The position numbers and the translations under genes were made by a program. From contig CAYFVU010000006.1 in the NCBI GenBank assembly GCA_964346645.1, positions 5,139 to 69,138 on the forward strand: a stretch of DNA of 64,000 nt, given 5' to 3'. The DNA comes from CAYFVU01 sp964346645 (GTDB lineage: Bacteria > Spirochaetota > Spirochaetia > DSM-16054 > Sediminispirochaetaceae). The notes below the pieces were generated by a model, which was not told the origin of the DNA, ran no database searches, and saw only the letters and a program-made list of their open reading frames with translations. This document shows, in pieces, positions 60,081 to 64,000 of this stretch (positions within the stretch are counted from its first letter, which is position 1; each line of letters begins with the position of its first letter).

Positions 60081-60120
60081 AATTCCCGGCTGTTACATTA
60101 TTGCTGCGGAAGCGGGAATT
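60081..60120. repeat. Inverted repeat over the valS promoter
   Basis: AATTCCCG (60081-60088) and CGGGAATT (60113-60120) are perfect 8-bp arms with 24 bases between. The valS -35 lies between them and the right arm lies in the spacer before the -10. Possible operator (inference); see the cysS repeat. Confidence 0.75.
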
Positions 60121-60129
60121 TGGTAATAT
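60101..60129 (+). promoter_or_regulatory. Promoter of valS
   Basis: TTGCTG (60101-60106), a 17-base spacer and TAATAT (60124-60129) give an RNA start near 60136 and a leader of about 33 bases with AAGGAG before ATG 60169. No T-box structure fits in so short a leader. Confidence 0.65.
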
Positions 60130-60168
60130 CCTTTCCCACATACCGATAGAAGAGACAAGGAGTGGCGC

Positions 60169-62820
60169 ATGAAGGCTGTGCAGTTGGCGAAGGCCTACGA
60201 TCCCAAGGAGTTTGAAGACCGCATCTACGACTATTGGCTCGAGCACGATCTGTTTTCCCCGAAAGAGGGAGAGGGAAAACCCTTCGTCATCGTCATTCCT
60301 CCCCCGAACGTCACGGGGGTACTCCACATGGGGCACGGACTGAACAACAGTCTCCAGGACATCCTGATCCGCTACTACCGCATGCAGGGCGTTCCGACGC
60401 TTTGGGTACCGGGAACAGACCACGCGGGTATCGCTACGCAGAACGTGGTGGAGCGGAAGCTACGGGCTAAGGGTACCGACAAGTACGAGCTCGGCCGCGA
60501 GAAGTTCATAGAGGAGACCTGGAAGGTAAAGCGGGAGCATCACGAGGTCATCACGCGTCAGCTGCGGAAGATCGGCGCCTCCTGCGACTGGAACCGAGAG
60601 CGCTTTACCCTCGACGACGGGCTTTCGCGGGCGGTGCGCGAGGTCTTCGTCGCCCTCTACGAGCGGGACATGATCTACCGCGGCAACTACCTGGTCAATT
60701 GGTGCACCTCCTGTGGTACCGCCCTCTCCGACGACGAGGTCGAACACAAGGAGGTAGCAGGCAAGCTCTACCACTACTACTATCCCCTCGCAGATGGGAG
60801 CGGAAAGATCGAGATAGCCACCACTCGTCCGGAGACGATGCTCGGGGACACCACCGTCGCCGTGCATCCCGATGATGAGCGTTACAGGGGACTCGTGGGC
60901 AAGGAGGTGGACCTGCCTCTTACCGGGAGAAGGATTCCCATAGTTGCCGACGAATACGTGGACATGGAGTTCGGCAGTGGTGCGGTCAAGGTCACCCCGG
61001 GGCACGATCCGAACGACTGGCAAATCGCCGAACGGCACGGCATGGAGAAGATCAACATCCTCAATCCCGACGGCTCCCTCAACGAGAACGTGCCCGAGAA
61101 GTACCAGGGCATGCGAGTCGCGGAAGCCAGATCCGCCGTGGTAGAAGACATAAAGGAATCGGGCCTCTTGATCAAGGAGGAGGAGCACTCCCACCAAATC
61201 GGTCACTGCTACCGCTGCGACACCGTCATAGAGCCCTACATGAGCGAGCAGTGGTTCGTTCGCATGCGCGGCATGGCGGAGAAGGCGCTAAAGGCCTGGC
61301 AGAAGGGCGAGGTTGTCTTCTATCCCAAGAAGTACGAGAGCACCTACGCGAACTGGCTCGAGAACATCAGAGACTGGTGTATCAGCCGGCAGCTCTGGTG
61401 GGGCCACCGCATTCCCGTCTGGTACTGCCGGGACTGCGGCGAGGAGATCGTCAGCAGGACCGACGTGGAGAGCTGCACGAAGTGCGGCAGCAGCAATGTG
61501 CGGCAGGACTACGACGTCCTCGACACCTGGTTCTCGAGCTGGCTCTGGCCCTTCTCGACCCTCGGCTGGCCGGAGGAGACCGAGGACATGGAGAAGTACT
61601 TTCCCACCACGTCCCTGGTCACCGCCTATGACATCATCTTCTTCTGGGTGGCGAGAATGATCATGTCGAGTCTCGAGTTCCTCGGAGAGGTCCCCTTCCG
61701 CGACATCGTGATAACCTCCCTCGTGCGGGACAAACAGGGAAGGAAGATGTCGAAGTCCCTCGGCAACGGCATGGATCCTCTCGACATCGTGGACAGGTAC
61801 GGAGCCGATTCCCTCAAGTTTACCCTCGCCTTCATGACGGCGCAGGGGCAGGACATCCTCCTCGCGGAAGAGGACTTTCGCTTCGGTTCGAAGTTCGCCA
61901 ACAAGATATGGAACGCCTCCCGCTATTTACTGATGAACCTCGAGGGACGAAACTACATTCCCGTCGAGCAGATCGAGTTCCGCGAGATAGACCGCTGGAT
62001 CTCCCATAGGCTCAACGAGACGGTGAAGCGGGTAGACCGCGGCATCAAGAACTACCGCTTCAACGACGCCTCGCAGGCGGTCTACGAGTTCTTCTGGAAC
62101 GACTTCTGCGACTGGTACATCGAGGCCTCGAAGCTCAACCTCTACAGCGAGGAGGATGCGGAGAAGGACCGGGCGATCAGCCTCCTCTTGGCGCTGCTCG
62201 AGGAGTCGCTGCGGCTGCTCCATCCCTTCCTCCCGTTCCTCACCGAGGAGATCTACCAGAAATTGCCCGAGGGCAAGGGACGCGAGCACCTCATCACCGC
62301 CGCTTATCCGGGAATACGGGAGGAGCGCGAGTTCACCGAAACCGCGGGCAAGTTCGAGCTGCTGCAGGAGGCCATCCGCGGTGTGCGGACCCTGCGCAGC
62401 GAGTTCACCATCGCCCCGGAGAAGAAGCTCCGGGTGGCCGTGCAGACGGACAGAGGCTTTTCGGCGGCCGGCTTCTTCTCGGACCACCGTGAACTGATGG
62501 AGTTCCTGACCAATGCGAGCGAGCTCGGCATCTACGAGTCGGTGGAGGAGACTGCCGGTGCCATGCCGGTCGCCGGCAACGGCTACGAGGTCTTCGTCTA
62601 CATCGGGGATGTCATCGATGTGGCGAAGGAGGTAGAGAAGCTGCGCAAGGAGCAGCAGAAGCTCGAGAAGCTCGCCGGCTCGACCGACAAGAAGCTGAAG
62701 AATCCGGGTTTCGTCAACAACGCGCCGGAGGATGTGGTGCAGAAGGAGAAAGAGAAGCTGAACGAGTTCCAGGAGCGCCTGACGAAGATCGAGCGCTACA
62801 TCTCGCAGCTCGGCGAGTAG
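60169..62820 (+). CDS. valS: Valine--tRNA ligase
   Basis: ValS charges tRNA-Val and edits mischarged threonine. The 883-residue class Ia synthetase has PPPNVTGVLHMGHGLNNS (HMGH), the editing-domain TTRPETMLGDTTVAVHP, CISRQLWWGHRIPVWY, KMSKSLGNGMDP (KMSKS), and a C-terminal tRNA-binding coiled coil (VEKLRKEQQKLEKL) unique to ValRS. ATG 60169 has AAGGAG upstream. Confidence 0.98.
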   Translation: MKAVQLAKAYDPKEFEDRIYDYWLEHDLFSPKEGEGKPFVIVIPPPNVTGVLHMGHGLNNSLQDILIRYYRMQGVPTLWVPGTDHAGIATQNVVERKLRAKGTDKYELGREKFIEETWKVKREHHEVITRQLRKIGASCDWNRERFTLDDGLSRAVREVFVALYERDMIYRGNYLVNWCTSCGTALSDDEVEHKEVAGKLYHYYYPLADGSGKIEIATTRPETMLGDTTVAVHPDDERYRGLVGKEVDLPLTGRRIPIVADEYVDMEFGSGAVKVTPGHDPNDWQIAERHGMEKINILNPDGSLNENVPEKYQGMRVAEARSAVVEDIKESGLLIKEEEHSHQIGHCYRCDTVIEPYMSEQWFVRMRGMAEKALKAWQKGEVVFYPKKYESTYANWLENIRDWCISRQLWWGHRIPVWYCRDCGEEIVSRTDVESCTKCGSSNVRQDYDVLDTWFSSWLWPFSTLGWPEETEDMEKYFPTTSLVTAYDIIFFWVARMIMSSLEFLGEVPFRDIVITSLVRDKQGRKMSKSLGNGMDPLDIVDRYGADSLKFTLAFMTAQGQDILLAEEDFRFGSKFANKIWNASRYLLMNLEGRNYIPVEQIEFREIDRWISHRLNETVKRVDRGIKNYRFNDASQAVYEFFWNDFCDWYIEASKLNLYSEEDAEKDRAISLLLALLEESLRLLHPFLPFLTEEIYQKLPEGKGREHLITAAYPGIREEREFTETAGKFELLQEAIRGVRTLRSEFTIAPEKKLRVAVQTDRGFSAAGFFSDHRELMEFLTNASELGIYESVEETAGAMPVAGNGYEVFVYIGDVIDVAKEVEKLRKEQQKLEKLAGSTDKKLKNPGFVNNAPEDVVQKEKEKLNEFQERLTKIERYISQLGE

Positions 62821-62908
62821 TTCATAAGTCCTCTCAAAAATGATAAAGTAAACTCGAATTGGTGAGATGTTTCACAATACGTGTGGCAACGTCTGTATAC
62901 GGTTTCTC

Positions 62909-62937
62909 TTGCAAATTGCGAAAAATGCTTTTATAGT
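62909..62937 (+). promoter_or_regulatory. Promoter of glyA
   Basis: TTGCAA (62909-62914), a 17-base spacer and TATAGT (62932-62937) give an RNA start near 62944 and a leader of about 78 bases. The leader starts with a 4-bp GCTC/GAGC hairpin (62949-62961) followed by nine Ts; it might be a weak attenuator, but the stem is very short. The rest of the 201-base gap shows nothing else clear. Confidence 0.75.
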
Positions 62938-63021
62938 ATTTATGTAAAGCTCATAAGGAGCAATTTTTTTTTACATTTTCGACGGCTGAGAGGAACAGAT
63001 ACCAAATAGAAGGAGTCTAGT

Positions 63022-64000
63022 ATGAGTGGTTCAGCGGTAAAGGATTATATCAAAGAGGTGGGGGCGGAGAATGTAGACGCGGGGGCATTGGCCTACATTT
63101 CGTCGTTAGAGAAGATTACGGAGGTGACCCCGGAGACCGCCGCCTCTATCGTCAACGAGTTGCGTGATCAGAGGTCCAACCTCAAGCTGATCGCGAGCGA
63201 AAACTACTCCTCGATAGCGAGTCAGCTCGCCATGGGTAATCTCTTCACGGATAAATATGCAGAGGGCTATCCGTACCACCGGTTCTACGCCGGCTGCGAC
63301 AACGTGGATGCGGTCGAGAGTTATGCGGTCGAGCAGGCCAAAGAGCTCTTCGGTGCCTACCATGCCTACGTGCAGCCCCACAGCGGTGCAGACGCAAACC
63401 TCATAGCCTACTGGGCGATTCTCTCCCAGCGCATCCAGGCGCCGATGCTCGAGGAGATCGGTGTGGAGAATCCCACAAAGCTCGAGAGAGAGGACTGGGA
63501 CAAGATCCGCGAGGCGATGGGCAACCAGCGTCTGCTCGGTCTCGACTACTACTCCGGCGGACACCTGACCCACGGCTACCGCTTCAATGTGTCTGCGCAG
63601 ATGTTCGATGCCTACAGCTACGGAGTCGATCCCGAAACGGGCATGCTCGACTACGACGACATCGAGAGGCGGGTGCAGGAGATCAAACCGCTCATACTGG
63701 TTACCGGATACAGCGCCTATCCCAGACTCATCAATTTCAAGAAGATGCGCGAGATAGCCGACAAGGTCGGTGCGGTCTTCATGGTCGACATGGCCCACTT
63801 TGCCGGGCTCGTAGCCGGAAAGTTCATGACCGACGACTACAACCCGGTGCTGCATGCCCAGGTAGTCACCACCACCACCCACAAGACCCTCAGAGGCCCG
63901 AGAGGCGGCATGGTGCTTACCAACGAAGAGTTCGCCGATGCGGTGGACAAGGGCTGTCCCATGGTAATAGGCGGCCCCCTTCCCCATGTAATCGCATCAA
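63022..64000 (+). CDS. glyA: Serine hydroxymethyltransferase, truncated by window edge
   Basis: GlyA converts serine and tetrahydrofolate to glycine and methylene-THF. 326 codons are visible and the frame is open at the right edge. Motifs: LIASENYSSIASQLAMGN, EGYPYHRFYAGCDNVDAVE, VQPHSGADAN, SGGHLTHGYRFN, MVDMAHFAGLVA and the PLP lysine 288 in TTTTHKTLRGPRGG. An insert of about 40 residues between HSGADANLIAYWAIL and LGLDYYSGGHLTHG makes it the longer form I associate with treponemes and chlamydiae. ATG 63022 has AAGGAG six bases upstream and follows a good promoter. Confidence 0.96.
   Translation, partial: MSGSAVKDYIKEVGAENVDAGALAYISSLEKITEVTPETAASIVNELRDQRSNLKLIASENYSSIASQLAMGNLFTDKYAEGYPYHRFYAGCDNVDAVESYAVEQAKELFGAYHAYVQPHSGADANLIAYWAILSQRIQAPMLEEIGVENPTKLEREDWDKIREAMGNQRLLGLDYYSGGHLTHGYRFNVSAQMFDAYSYGVDPETGMLDYDDIERRVQEIKPLILVTGYSAYPRLINFKKMREIADKVGAVFMVDMAHFAGLVAGKFMTDDYNPVLHAQVVTTTTHKTLRGPRGGMVLTNEEFADAVDKGCPMVIGGPLPHVIAS

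Noticed and set aside
62985..63010. CTGAGA followed by ACAGATACC in the glyA leader, resembling part of a TPP riboswitch
   Set aside because: No other conserved TPP elements are present and the leader is too short (about 78 bases).
1..64000. CRISPR arrays, tRNA or rRNA genes, insertion sequences, prophage
   Set aside because: No regularly spaced repeats, cloverleaf-like sequences, transposase or integrase motifs were seen; gaps between genes are nearly all under 200 bases.

Overview
This window is a dense chromosomal stretch of a bacterium that is most likely a spirochaete (Spirochaetales; Spirochaeta- or Treponema-like, with moderately high G+C). The reasons are several spirochaete-flavoured genes: a MptE/Maf-type motility-associated glycosyltransferase, a CheA-type kinase, a long GlyA of the treponemal/chlamydial type, a PPi-dependent phosphofructokinase, a two-domain cyclic-nucleotide-binding regulator, and cysS followed directly by an ECF sigma factor. 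About 52 protein genes fill almost all of the 64 kb. I see no rRNA, tRNA, CRISPR array, insertion sequence or phage gene. No gap longer than about 200 bases lacks a gene.

Layout. 1-3.3 kb: the tail of an Hsp70-like gene, a J-domain/HEAT protein and a CheA-like kinase in one operon, closed by a bidirectional terminator. 3.4-7.6 kb (minus): signal peptidase I, class B penicillin-binding protein and Maf-like protein. 7.65-8.9 kb: LysM/M23 endopeptidase, convergent with secA (9-11.8 kb, minus). 11.9-16.3 kb: lipoprotein, NAD(P)H-hydrate repair enzyme, two small membrane proteins and a Nudix hydrolase, convergent with glgC. 17.7-22.8 kb: murC-yicC-cmk-like, then rpoZ-miaA, then a FecR-domain protein. 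22.8-25.8 kb (minus): MEMO and AMMECR1 proteins plus a membrane protein with a degenerate kinase-like region. 25.9-31.8 kb (minus): hisD-folC-hisC-macro domain-rqcH. 31.8-38 kb: DHH phosphoesterase divergent from an N-degron aminoacyl-transferase, then an AMP-forming ligase, a transglutaminase-like exported protein and an iron alcohol dehydrogenase. 38-44 kb: PPi-PFK, manA, YaiI, asnS, ketopantoate reductase. 44.2-49.3 kb: second AMP-forming ligase, DAHP synthase, DJ-1 protein, ackA. 49.4-53 kb: putative outer-membrane protein, mgtE, murB. 53-59 kb: cysS, then an ECF sigma/anti-sigma/envelope operon and a dual-cNMP regulator. 59-64 kb: exported PCMT-like protein, valS, and glyA running off the right edge.

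How the genes work together. Much of the window is envelope building (MurB, MurC, PBP, M23, SecA, signal peptidase), translation quality and charging (AsnS, CysS, ValS, MiaA, RqcH, Bpt), and fermentative sugar metabolism (PPi-PFK, ManA, GlgC, AckA, Fe-ADH). The most interesting signals are not in single genes. At least seven genes carry a sigma70-type promoter placed so that transcription should begin at or within three bases of the start codon (murC, rpoZ, MEMO, DHH, manA, panE-like, PCMT-like), which suggests widespread leaderless mRNAs. The MEMO promoter also has three 16-bp tandem repeats abutting its -35 box. The DHH promoter has an 8-bp inverted repeat framing its -35 box. The cysS and valS upstream regions share a TCCCG-N24/25-CGGGA inverted repeat.
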